A DNA stretch of 64,000 nucleotides from Isoetes taiwanensis. Its lineage: Eukaryota; Streptophyta; Lycopodiopsida; Isoetales; Isoetaceae. Below, in pieces: positions 10,438-21,300 of this stretch (positions are counted from its first letter, which is position 1; each line of letters opens with the position of its first letter). The stretch is taken from contig JAJEKV010000065.1 in NCBI GenBank assembly GCA_021234155.1, forward strand, positions 7,527,333 through 7,591,332, read 5' to 3'. The notes beneath the pieces are model-generated. The model ran no database searches. It was not told the origin of the DNA and saw nothing but the letters and a program-made list of their open reading frames with translations. A program made the position numbers and the translations under genes.

Positions 10438-11125
10438 TGCAACAGCCCTTTGCAGAAAGTTTTCAGGCTGTTTGGAGTCGATATTTGGTATTGAAGCAAC
10501 TTAAATTCTATCTTTTGATATAACTAATATGGTAGTTTTGAGCTCAGATTAGCTCCTGGTTGATTCAGAATTTTTTGAGCTCAGAATTTAGCTTCTGGTT
10601 GATCCAGAATTTTTGAGGCACTGCCTTATGTATATAAGCATGATGTAGAATACAAAAAACTGGATATATGATATGATATAGATTTCTGAAATCAGTTTTT
10701 CAAAATGGAATTTGAAGATAAAAATATGAAGAAGATGAATATGATCAGGATGGATATCAAGAAGATGAATGCCACGATGAATAAGGATATGACAATAATA
10801 TTGCTTGTTTTAATTTATATAGGCCTATTTGTGCTATGGGTATTTTGAAAAAGCAGATGAATTTAGTGATGGACATGGAGTTGGAGATGGAGGAGCTTAT
10901 GTATGAACAAGGTAAAGAATCGGGTTTTGGGTTTCGATTACTCTAATCGTTGATAGGATGCAAAGCCCTTTGCAAAAAGTTTTGTTGTTTGGAGTCGATA
11001 TTTGGTATTGAAGCAACTTAAATTTATCTTTTGATATAACTAATATGGTAGTTTTGAGCTCGATTAGCTCCTGGTTGATCCGTAATTTTTGAGCTCATAA
11101 TTTAGCTTCGTTGATCCAGAAAGAG
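10438..11125 (+). repeat. Pair of ~170-bp direct repeats (10438-10618 and 10958-11125)
   Basis: Both copies run GCAAAGCCCTTTGCA-AAAGTTTT, then TTTGGAGTCGATATTTGGTA, TATAACTAATATGGTAGTTT and a double GAGCTC...TAGCTCCTGGTTGAT word. They are about 520 bp apart. The DNA between them is rich in GATGAA/GAAGATGAAT and may be a low-complexity acidic coding remnant (10700-10790), but has no convincing frame. No other gene is seen in 10.25-11.15 kb. Confidence 0.7.
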
Positions 11126-11150
11126 AAAAAGAAGGAATTAGAAATGACAT

Positions 11151-11340
11151 ATGGATTTACCCCCAGAATTTCTACAACGAGAAGATTGGGTAGTCAAAAA
11201 TCCTCACCCAACATCTTTAGAGAAGCAACAAAATGCAATCCTAATGAGAAACTTGGTGTCCAAAGATAGTGGGAGAATCGCTTCACTGACGACTCCTTGC
11301 AAATCCAAGGCATTAATGTCCCATGTGTCAAAGCTGCCCG
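11151..11340 (+). CDS. Unrecognised ORF start running into the GACGC block
   Basis: A frame starts MDLPPEFLQREDWVVKN and stays protein-like for about 60 residues (to about 11340). It then runs through repeated ACGACAAATGTC words to a stop at 11507 and gives a histidine/cysteine-rich artefact. The first part could be a captured exon. No family is recognised. Confidence 0.25.
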
Positions 11341-11850
11341 ATCAAAATTTGCCTAAAAACGCCATCGCCCACTGGCATCGCCACGACAAATGTCGCATAA
11401 TGTCCCATGTGTCAAAGCTGTCGATCAAAATTTGCCTAAACCGGCATCGTCACGACAAATGTCAGACATGTCACGACAAATGTCACGCCAGGTGGATGTC
11501 GCGATGACGCCACGCGACATTACGTGAACGAAGACACGCCAAGACGCATTTGCCACGCGGTACCGCCAGTCGCATGTGACCCGGATTTTGACCGCTGACT
11601 AGACGCCGCGATGCAACGCGGGCCTACGTAACGTATGACACGCCAAGACGCATTCTGCCACGGTAACGCCAGTCGCATGTGGCCTGGATTTTGACCGTTG
11701 ACTATACGTCGCATGCGACGCGGCGCATTTAACGCATGACACATCTGCACGCATTTCGTGCTAAAGATTACATGTAACGCCAAGTCGAGGTGACCCGCAT
11801 GTGACCGTTGATAACACGTCGCCGCGACGCCACGCTACACGCGACGCTAA
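11330..11850. repeat. Second GACGC/GCGACG subterminal-type repeat block
   Basis: CACGACAAATGTC is repeated four times (11380-11485). It is followed by longer units with GACACGCCAAGACGCATT, CCAGTCGCATGTG and GATTTTGACCG-TGACTA words at about 11532-11610 and 11637-11705 (period near 105). GCGACGC words continue to 11850. Composition and words match the 7303 block. The block ends directly before a TATA box, as in CACTA elements where subterminal repeats flank the transposase promoter. Confidence 0.6.
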
Positions 11851-11857
11851 AGATTTC

Positions 11858-11865
11858 TATATAAA
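11858..11865 (+). promoter_or_regulatory. TATA box, likely transposon promoter
   Basis: TATATAAA follows the last GCGACGC repeat by about 13 bp. It is upstream of a pyrimidine-rich leader (11868-11960) and of the plus-strand transposase remnant. Position and orientation fit transcription of the TNP2 gene from within the subterminal repeats. Transcription start is not seen directly. Confidence 0.5.
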
Positions 11866-12169
11866 CAACTCTTTCTTGGCCTTCATTGTTATTTTTTTCG
11901 GCCCTCTTCCAAAATTTAGCTTTGGTGTTCTTTTTTTTAACCATATCTTATACTTGTTGCCGCCTCTACATGGATCGCCATGGTCATCGGCATGATCGAC
12001 CGGAGATGGCCAGAGACGATTGATGTTGTCTTACCACCGTGGGAGGTCGGATATGCGGAACCGTCACATGTAAGTGACCGATTCTTGTATTTAGTAGCCT
12101 AGACATATATAAACTAGGAGAGGACGTGTAACGCGAAAGTAGTAAAAAAAACGCAGTGTTTTGGTCAAG

Positions 12170-12440
12170 GACACCTGGCCGCTTCCACCTTGAGTGGAGA
12201 GGACTAGGTGTGCTGTGCCCAAACTCACCTTCATACCTTACTAAGTACAATGTAGATTACAAAATTGAGGTGTCGCAGAGTCAAGGTCATATGTCAACTT
12301 CACCTTGAGTGGAGGGGACTCTATGTATCGGGCTAGCACGCCTCCAAAAGATCTTTATTGAAATTGAAACTTATATAAGGGTCGCATCTGAAAGGGCATG
12401 GTGGGCTTCACCTTGAGTGGAGAGGACTACGGTCCGGCCC
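12170..12440 (+). repeat. Three copies of a CTTCACCTTGAGTGGAG hairpin unit
   Basis: The word CTTCCACCTTGAGTGGAGAGGAC or CTTCACCTTGAGTGGAGGGGAC occurs at about 12182, 12299 and 12409, spaced ~110-117 bp. Each can fold with CCAC/GTGG or CACC/GGTG type arms around CTTGA. The same element forms a six-copy array at 47.17-47.76 kb. The DNA between copies is poorly conserved, so the hairpin is the constrained part. Confidence 0.6.
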
Positions 12441-12452
12441 AATTCCCTGGCC

Positions 12453-12500
12453 CATTTAGGATTTAGGATTTAGGGTTTAGGGTTTAGGGTTTAGGGTTTA
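12453..12500 (+). repeat. Interstitial telomeric repeat (TTTAGGG)n
   Basis: About four exact TTTAGGG units follow two ATTTAGG variants. This is the Arabidopsis-type plant telomere sequence. It lies between the hairpin copies and the transposase region, so it is an internal short tract and not a chromosome end. Confidence 0.85.
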
Positions 12501-13880
12501 TACTACCATATATTGTATCTATCACAAAACCGCTCAAACTATTGGCAAAGATATAGTACTTACCTTTGTAATTGGCAGAGGGACAAAATAGTTTGCATTG
12601 TAAAAGATGTATGGGGCTGAAGAGACTTAATTTAGAACGTTGTTGAAGACCATCCGATAAGATTTGGTACATTTGAACAACCCACGTGATCTCGATGCTC
12701 GCCATGGATATCAGGTTGGTATACAATTATTATTTGTTTTTTTTTTTTTAAGAGTCCTCCTAGCCAAGTATATATTCAAGATGTTTATGATATCTAAATA
12801 TGTAGGTAGATGATGCCGATGTCTCCTCCAAACTAGATGTGGATTTTGGCTTAATGTTGTCCATAGAGGCATATGAAACCAAGCAAAGAACCGATTCATC
12901 AATAATGTGGATGGGTGCCGCCAACGCTGAAAGTGTTCCCCCTCGCGGAAAGAACACGGCGGGCTACAATCATGAGAACATTGCATGTGTCGCGACATTT
13001 CCCAAGAACGCTTTGGCCTCACCGCCTCGAAATGGAAATTCCTCAAGAATTGCAAAGATTAGTCCGACCCTTTGTTAGGCACCGCAAGACATTTGGCTTG
13101 TGGGCCGAGGACTTACCTATCCCTATGGATCAAGAATTTGCTTATTGGGGAAGAAGATACATCATTATGCGAGCCGATTTGTCCGTAAGTCGGATTCGCC
13201 TTATCTCCCAAGACGCTGCGATAGAAGTGGAGCGAGACACCCACATTCCATTAATGCCATATGCAGGTCCCGAAAGTACGATTGGAAAACTTGGCAAACT
13301 TTGACTAAATATGCTTGGCGATGAGGATTTATGGAATGAATTCCAATGTCGCGGCCGCAAAATGTGGGGCATGTGATGAGGAGTTGAAGTTTATTGATGG
13401 TCGGCCGTGGGTTCATGGCAATATTGCAGGTTCATCAATTCTATTGACAACCGCGGAGCTTATGCAATTGTGAATTTTAGAGTGTCAAGGAGGGGAGGAA
13501 GATTTTTTTACAAGATGTGTAAAAGGCGATATATATATCATTAAAAGCATAAACATTGAGATGAGTTATTCATCAACTATCGCTATGATAGACCTCTCCC
13601 ATTTGAGATGGAACAATAGTATTGTTGTACTAAAAAAAAAAGGAATAAAGAGGATTTTTTTTTTTTAAATATGTTTTTGTCATTCGTGAGTCTATATAAA
13701 TGGTTGTATGTATTTTATACTTATTACATTATTTGACATGATGGTTAATACGCTATTCCTATTTAATGAACTCATTTAGAGCGGTCCCTATCCCATCCAT
13801 TAGTTCTAAGTTACGTGCAAAGGGAAACCTATCGCCGTGAATTTCAAGCCGAGAGCACCAATATGAAGATATTGCATGCA
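12501..13880 (+). other. Transposon leader or 5' coding region, unassigned
   Basis: Nothing is securely identified in this 1.4 kb. Plus-strand frames at 12839-13078 and 12915-13304 overlap. The latter (129 residues) reads IPQELQRLVRPFVRHRKTFG and is protein-like, with MDFGLMLSIEAYET in the other frame just before. Placement directly upstream of the TNP2 remnant suggests leader exons of the same CACTA element or its second gene. A 10-base T run lies at 12740 and A/T runs at 13635-13665. Confidence 0.3.
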
Positions 13881-13889
13881 TCAATATGA

Positions 13890-15995
13890 AGAGGATGAAA
13901 CTATTGACTAACCGAGAACGAAGTCTTTCGTGGACGAGCCGATGCTCGATATGTTGCACGCCTTCAAGAATTACCCGATATTGATTTAGATGATGTCGAG
14001 GATGGTGGTGGAGAGGATATGGTAGAAGATGTGGGATACCCTTCGAGGATTGGTCAGATCGACGATGACCCTATTGTTATCGGGCGTAAAAGCGCTTATT
14101 TCCCGCTGCCTTGAACCTCTCGTTTGTCGGGGCTCGCTAATTCTCAATCTCCAAACCAAGTTCAAGTGGAGCAATGCAAGTGTCTCTCGGCTCTATTGAG
14201 GTGACATACTTATCAAGTCTTTCTATCTTACCACCATCTCCATCTTTTATCTTACCACTCTTAGATGCGCAGTTATTGCACGAGAAGATCCTTCCAGAGA
14301 AGAACAATATGCCTACCGACGCATCTCAAGTTAAGAAAATGATTCAAGCTTAACCGCCTTGGTTATAAAGTCATACATGCATGTCCAAACGATTGTATGA
14401 TCTTCTATCCCCTGCCGAGCATGAGAAGTCCACTCATTGTCTCGTATGTAATGAACCGAGATACAGGAATGACCTAAAGGGAAAAACGGTACCTCTAAGG
14501 TTATTCGACACTTTCCAATAATCCCAAGGTATATGCATCACCACTTCTTACAAATAGTTGTAAATTCACTTATTTTCAGTAATTTATATGTTGCCTATAA
14601 TTTATTCTATAGGTTAAAGTTGATGTTCCGTTGTAAAGACATTGGCTAGCCTAATGGACTTCACGGCTACACATGCATCTAGTGATGATGTGATGCGAAG
14701 TCCCGAAGCGACAAAGGTAGCTTGGAAGCATGTCGATGCGACATGGCCCGACTTTGGGAAAAGAACCACGAACGCGGCATTTGGGCCCGGCCACCGATGA
14801 AAAAAACCCATATGGTACACAATCGATCGCATGGTCTACATGGCCGCTGATGATAGTGAACTACAACATACCCCCATGGTTGTTGATGAAGAGTGGGCAC
14901 ATTATGATGACTTTATTGATACCGGAAAGAAAACCAAGTAATTTAGATGTGTACCTAAGAATAATTGTGGATGAGTTATCTTTTTGTGGAACATGTGTAT
15001 TCAGGTCCACGATGCACATAAAAATGACGCTTTTAATCTTAGAGGTATACTATTGTGGACTATGCATGACTTTCCGGGCTTGCCGAGTGTTCGGTTTAAG
15101 ACATCGGGCACTTCCCTTGCATGATATGTGGGGAAAAGTTGCAAAGACACCCACCTAAGCATCCAAGAAAGTAGTATACCAGGGTTTTAGGAAGTATTTG
15201 CCGCCACGCACCCTTCGTAAAGCAACAGGCAGAACCGGGTCAAAATAATCAGACTATACGCAACCACCAAGCGTAATTACCATACCAGAATGGGGTGAGC
15301 GTTGGGATAAGAAGGAAGAGGGGAAAATCCAAGGGGAAATCCGAGGGGGGGCACCAGTAGAATGAGGAGGTCGAGTCGACCCAGACAAAGGAGAGGATGA
15401 GGAATTATACAAGGTGGCGAGGAAGCCGCGAGGAGGAAGTCTTTATCGCCAATATGAAAAGGAAGTCTGCTTTTTATAGACTACCATATTGGACCGACCT
15501 ATTGATTCAACACCTTTAGACCCGATGCATATCTTCAAGAACGTGGGGAAACTCTTTATGGAAGCATGTATTTGGTCAAAAAGACACAACAAATGCCGTG
15601 GATGGACCTTAAGGTAAGTAATACAAAGAAAGAGGCATGGATCCGAGGTGAAGGGCAAACCACTTCCTCCCGCAAAATGGGTTATTGCTAGGGCTGACCA
15701 TCGAAGCTATTTATGATGATTTAAGGGCCCTTAGAACACCAACCGTTATATGCAATCATTGGGCGAACCACATTCACAAGTACCGGAGCCGATCGGGTTT
15801 AAAGTCCCATGACGGGCATAAGTTCTTGCATGTAAGCAATTGAAGTCCACATATATGCTTACTATAAAATGTAACCCATAACTTATATTTGGTGTTTGAT
15901 CATGCAGCTTCTTCATGCCCCCGACCTTTAGGGGAGTTTTAGACAAGGGACCATTGAGGCAATAAGTGCCCTATCAAAGGTCATAAGGTTGTTAC
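13890..15995 (+). pseudogene. CACTA (En/Spm) TNP2 transposase, decayed
   Basis: Family blocks occur in order on the plus strand in changing frames. An acidic leader (DIDLDDVEDGGGEDM, near 13980) comes first, then GYKVIHACPNDCMIFY (near 14375) and EKSTHCLVCNEPRYRND, a zinc-binding block, then FPIIPR. A central block follows from about 14700: TDEKNPYGTQ, TWPLMIVNYNIPPWLLMK, LLIPERKPSNLDVYLR. Next come LLWTMHDFPGLPSV and CMICGEKL (about 15040-15135), KVVYQGFRKYLPP (15168), FYRLPYWTDLL and LDPMHIFKNVGK (15475-15550), and GLKSHDGHKF (15798). These match the Transposase_21/TNP2 family, the catalytic protein of plant CACTA transposons. At least eight frame changes and stops make it non-functional as read. 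The TATA box at 11858 is the likely promoter. Confidence 0.85.
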
Positions 15996-16084
15996 CCATG
16001 TTGATTTAGTGGTCCCCCGCCTATTTTATTTGTGGCTAAGTTTTTTTGTTTTGGACCTCATAGGTGGATGTGTAAAAAAAAAAC

Positions 16085-16900
16085 TATACCGAAAGATCTA
16101 AAATTGAAGAGATGAAAGTGAAAATGGCAGAGGCATGTTGCTTGTTGGAGAAGGAGTTTCCTACGAAGCTTGACAACCAAACCCATCTTTTGGTACATCT
16201 TATTGAGGAAGTGGAGCTCAAGGAACTGTACATTACGCCGATGGATGTTTTTCTTGGAAAGGTTTATGAAGATATTGAAGGATATGGTGCGCCAAAGAGC
16301 ACGCCCCAAAGGGTAGTATGGCAGAGGGATGGCTTTGAAAAAGAGTCACTTTTCTATATGATGTAATATATTTCCGGCCCGCACATCCGTGATGCACCCT
16401 TTATGGAGTGATGAAGGGGACGAGAAGATTGTGGGGTAGTGGCGTAAGGCAATGGTATGCAGAAGTCATTTCACCGATATGATCATTATAGTTAATCAAT
16501 TTCTTCTTTACAATTCCGCACCAATGGCAAAATGGATTGCTCGCTATGAGAACGCAAAGGAAGAAATGGAAGAGAAGAGGCATGAATGGAGACGACATAA
16601 TAGACGCAGCCCCATACCCTCGATGGATATGAACCCTTGGCGGACAAGATGGAAAGAGAATGGGTACTACTGTGCTTTGACCGATGCATATTACAAGGGG
16701 AGTATATTACAGCCTACTACGAATGGGCATACGCGACAAGGTGTCATGAAAAAGGTAGTTGCAACAAATTATGTTGATGTCGAAATCGAAGTATTTTCTT
16801 TTGATGTTATTGTATCTATTGACATTAATGGTGCTTTTGACAAGATATATCTTACTCCCTCGATATGGTGGCATGGGACCCACTATCGCGGTGAGTTCTC
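16085..16900 (+). pseudogene. TNP2-associated DUF4218 region
   Basis: The frame from 16112 carries LEKEFPTKLDNQTHLLVHL followed by IEEVEL. A one-base shift then gives RWMFFLERFMKILKDMV, matching the DUF4218 pattern of FPPSFFD-MVHLLVHL-EE, then RWMYPFERFM-LK-YVRN. The next frame (16452-16904) has VNQFLLYNSAPMAKWI and a basic EEMEEKRHEWRRHNRR stretch, consistent with the A-H-VL-N-V-Y-EH segment after DUF4218 in TNP2 proteins. In CACTA elements this domain lies C-terminal to TNP2, as here. Confidence 0.75.
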
Positions 16901-16939
16901 TTGACATACACAGAAGACTTGCGGATCGTGGAGTCATGG

Positions 16940-17400
16940 CATCATTCACGATGGAGTTTCAATCAAGTGTTGCCGATCGTAATCGCCGGAAGCCACCCGT
17001 GATTGGGCGGGGAGGTTAAAGACTATAATGGAGGTGGATGTTGGTGGCAATTTTAAGACCTTCATATTCGATGTCGATTGGTTTGACCTTCAATAAGGGG
17101 GCCAGCCTACAAGAAAGTATGATAGAACAAGTGGTTTTTTTTCGGCTGTCAACTCTAGCAAGATGTACCCCCGGTAGTGAGAGTGTCCTTCCGCATAACC
17201 GTGAACAAAGTACACACATACACATATCCACTTCAAAATTTAGACCATCAATATCAATCTCACGCCCAAATTTCTTTGACCAGATTTTTTTCTTTTACCG
17301 ATCGACAAGACCCAACATGGTGGTTTATCATACAAACTACACCGAGGGGACGCCCAATATTCCAAGGTGTTGTGCTAGAGGAGTCAATAATGTCCCAAGA
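16940..17400 (+). pseudogene. TNP2-associated DUF4216 region
   Basis: Broken frames give EVDVGGNFKTFIFDVDWFDL (17030-17090), then KYDRTSGFF-AVNSSKMYP, and DQ-FFFTDRQDPTWWFII (17275-17330). DUF4216 typically reads YYG-I-EI-EL-Y-G-KV-LFKC-WVD, then ASQA-QVFYV-DP-WSVV, and closes the CACTA transposase ORF. A basic tail HSPKKRKHQE follows near 17430. This marks the end of the transposase gene. Confidence 0.65.
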
Positions 17401-17549
17401 GCCCTCCGCGCATCAAGGCATTCAAACTCACCTAAAAAACGAAAGCATCAAGAGGTTGGACCACCTCATGCGGCATCTTACACCAATTCCACTAAATACA
17501 TGTACTTCGTGCATTTTAATACAAATGTTATAATGCTAACAATGACTTA

Positions 17550-18300
17550 ATTCTAGTTAGCACCTAGAGGAGACGATCATTAAATTCTATATGTCAAATA
17601 TTATGCACATCCCGGCAATCCTTCCGATAGGCTATGTCTATTGGTCTTCGTGGTGCAATAAAACCCATTCAATTCAATTCTTTTTTCTCCCTTTGGTATA
17701 CATTATATCGGAGGAATAAAGAACGGGTGGAACATGGGCTCAAAGAAGCCACATAGGCTCAAGCATTGCCTCTAGACTAGAACATGCCACCTAGGCTCCA
17801 ATAGAAGATCAAATATATGCCACATAAAGTAGAGAAAAAAATACAACACATGACGCCACAATGACATGTTGCCACAATGACATGGAGGCTGCAAAGAAAC
17901 AGATTTTGCACAAGCACTCAAATCTTTTGGTAAGGATTTGATTTCAACTCGCCCAAAGAGTCTTCAATGGTATCTTAGTTACTCCGATTTTTCTAACCTT
18001 AAACCAAGGCCACCACCAAGTTAACTCGATCATTGCTTAATTTGATGCTATCCACTAGCTTTTCTGCTAGTGGATCAACCGCTTCTACCTTTCAAACAGA
18101 TAATAATAATGGTATTTTGTAGGGTGAACAAGTCCAAATACATAGAGTGAAGCATGAGGAGCCTACAGACGTTGAACGGTTTGCATTTCCTTTAGGGTCG
18201 AACATGCCACCTAGGTTCAAACAAGCCTCTTAGGCTCAAGCATTGTCTAGGCTCAAACATGCCTCAAGATCAAACATGTACACAACAAAAAAAAAAATAG
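17550..18300. other. Transposase 3' flank with scattered 19-bp satellite motifs
   Basis: No gene is seen. Words such as ATGCCACCTAGGCTCCAA, CATGCCACCTAGGTTCAAAC and GGCTCAAGCATTGC appear at 17745-17830 and 18195-18280. They are the reverse complement of the 19-bp GGCATGTTTGAGCCTAGGT satellite found at 53.4 and 59.8 kb. Here they are dispersed rather than tandem. A CTAGCTTTTCTGCTAG inverted repeat lies near 18055. Confidence 0.55.
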
Positions 18301-18304
18301 TTTA

Positions 18305-18372
18305 AACGACGTCGCTATATCAAAATACGCCGCATGCGACGTATTGACGCCGCAGATGCGACGATACAAATG
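18305..18372. repeat. GTCGCATGCGAC-type palindromic cluster (right side of CACTA region)
   Basis: GACGTCGCTATATCAAAATACG is followed by CGCCGCATGCGACGT and GACGCCGCAGATGCGACG. The order and words are shared with the cluster at 45.95-46.05 kb. Placement just beyond the transposase and motif-bearing flank suggests the right subterminal region of the CACTA element. No CACTA/TAGTG terminus is recognised before satellite DNA starts at about 18380. Confidence 0.5.
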
Positions 18373-18379
18373 ACGCTAA

Positions 18380-21300
18380 AAACTCATTTCTTAGTTGGGT
18401 GAACATGAGTGGTCTTCTGGCCAGGAAATTGGTCCCCGTGGCAATGTCGACGCCCCGAGTCCATTTGCAGAGACTAATCAGCGGTTCGGGGAGGGGAGAT
18501 CGCCCGGCCCGGCCCCTAGGGCCTTGGGGAGAGGAAATTTGGGGCAAGCAAACTTTTCGGGGATTTTAGGGTCCCTCTCCGGTGTCAACACCCCCACTCC
18601 ACGCCAAGTCACTTCGCTAAAGGTCCCTACCGACCGGACAAGGGAGGAGAGCCTCCAAAACGTGAAACCCCGTGGGCTGCTGTGTTCTAGAAGGGTTTGG
18701 CGCTTTGGGGCCAAGACTTGGTCCTTTGCACTTGGGACCTGGCCGAAGCTGCGCAAATGAGAATACGGAGCAAGGGGAACCGACGGAGCGGAGTTTGGGC
18801 CCTGTCCTCCTCCGATGTGGCAAGTAGAAGTCGGGGGGGCTTTGCAAAGTGGCAAGACATTCATAAATTCGCAATTAATGCATTGTACGAAAATAAATTC
18901 TGATTTTTGCCAATGGATTCCTAATCCATCTCCAAAGACAACACCCAATTTTCAAAAATTTTCTGAGAAGGTCTAGGTCAAAGGGTTAGCTAAGGTCAAA
19001 GGAATGGAGTTTGTGGGATCAAGTACTTGGGGTTGACCTTGGCTCACTGGACGCTATACTTGGTCTAAGATTGTATTGAGAATATAAGCATCATAACTAT
19101 TAGAATGAAGATAAATAATTACGTAAAAGCATCATAACTACTAGAATGAAGATAAATGATTACGTAGTAAAAGCAAAAGACTAGTGCGGTTGGGGTTTAG
19201 ATTTGGTTGTTTTTGTGATGATGGTTGTGTTTCAAAGATCAAGGCATATGGATAGAGAGAATGCACTTGTTCAACGGATCGCCCCTAAAGCTATTTGACA
19301 TGGATGGCATAATTAACTTGTAATGAATCAATTCGGGCAAGCAACTTCCGGGATTTTAGGGTCCCAGCTCAAGGCCAACACCCCACTCCATGTCAAGACA
19401 GACGAAGGTCCCACCAAACCGACAAGGAGAGGGCTCCAAACGTGAAACCGTGGGTGGACTTGCCGTGATTCTAGAAGGGTTTTTGTTTTGGGGCCGAAGT
19501 TTGGTCTTCTCGCCACGTAACTTGGTCCCTAGGGCAACGCCGACGCGAGTCCATTGGCAGAGCCAAATCGCAGTTCCGAGAGGGGAGGTCTGGCCCCGTC
19601 CGTCCCCAAGGCCTTGGGGAGAGGAAATTCGTGGGGCAAGCAGCCCGGGGATTTTAGGGTCCGCGGTTCAAGGCCAACACCTCCACTCCATGTCAAGTCA
19701 CGACGCAAGGTCCCGCCCAAACTGGACAAGGAGAGGGCCTCCAAAACGAAACCCCGTGGAGTTGTCGTTCTAGAAGGGTTTGGGGGCCGAAGTTTTGGTC
19801 TTCTCGCCACTTTTAACTTGGTCCCTGTGGCAATGTCGACGTTTCCGAGTCCATTGGCAGAGCCAAATCACGATTCCGGAGAGGGAGGTCGCCCGGCCCG
19901 GCCCCTGTGGCCTTGGGAGAGGAAATTCGGGCAAGCAACAGGGGATTTTAGGGTCCTCAAGGCCAACACCCCCACTCCATCGCCAAGTCACTGCCAAGGT
20001 CCCTACCAACCTAACAAGGAGAGGGCCTCCAAAACGTAAACCCCCGTGGGCTGCCGTGTTCTAAAAGGGTTTGGCGCTTTGGGGGCCGAGACTTGGTCTT
20101 GCACTTGGGACCTGGCCGAGAAGCCGCAGCCGAGAATACGGAGCAAGGGGAACCGACGGAGCGGAGTTTGGGCCTGTCCTCCTCCCGATGTGGCAAGTAG
20201 AAGTCGGGGGCTTTTGTAAAGCTGGCAAGACATTCATAAATTCGCAATTAATGCATTGTACTAAAATAAATTCTGATTTTTGCCAAATTGATTCCTAATC
20301 CATCTCCAAAGACAGCCCAATTTTCAAAATTTTCGGAGAAGGTCTAGGTCAAAGGGTTAGCTAAGGTCAAAGGAATGGAGTTTGTGGGATCGCTTGTATT
20401 TGGGGTTGACCTTGGCTCACTGGACGCTATACTTGGTCTAAGATTGTATTGAGAATATAAGCATCATAACTATTAGAATGAAGATAAATAATTACGCAAA
20501 AAGCATCATAACTACTAGAATGAAGATAAATGATTACGTAAAAGCAAAAGACTAGTGCGGGGTGGGGGTTAGATTTGGTTGTTTGTGATGATGGTTGTGT
20601 TTCAAAGATCAAGGCATATGGATAGAGAGAATGCACTTGTTCAACGGATCGCCCCTAAAGCTATTTGACATGGATGGCATAATTAACTTGTAATGAACTC
20701 AATTCGGGCAAGCAACTTCCTGGGATTTTAGGTCCCAGCCCGGGCCAACACCCCCACTCCATGTCAAGACAGGACGCAAGGTCCCACCAAATCTGACAAG
20801 GAGAGGGCCTCCAAACGTAAACCCCGCGGACTTGCCGATTCTAGAAGGGTTTTTGTTTTGGGGCCGAAGTTTTGGTCTTCTGGCCACGTAACTTGGTCCC
20901 TAGGGCAACGCCGACGTTTCGAGTCCATTGGCAGAGCCAAATCGCAGCCCGAGAGGGAGGTCGCCTGGCCCGGCCCCCAAGGCCTTAGGGGAGAGGGAAA
21001 TCGGGGCAAGTAGCTTCCCGGGATTTTAGGGTCCGTGGCTCGGGGCCAACACCTCCACTCCATGTCAAGGACGCAAGGTCCCGGCCAAATTTGGACAAGG
21101 GAGAGGGCCTCCTAAGGTCAAAACCCCGTGGAGCTGTCGTTCTAGAAGGGTTTTGCTTTTTGGGGCCGAAGTTTTGGTCTTCTGGCCACGGAACTTGGTC
21201 CCCGTGGCAATGTCGACGTTTCTCGAGTCCATTGGCAGAGCCAAATCAACGATCTCGAGAGGGAGGTCGCCCGTCCGGCCCCCGTGGCCTTGGGGAGAGG

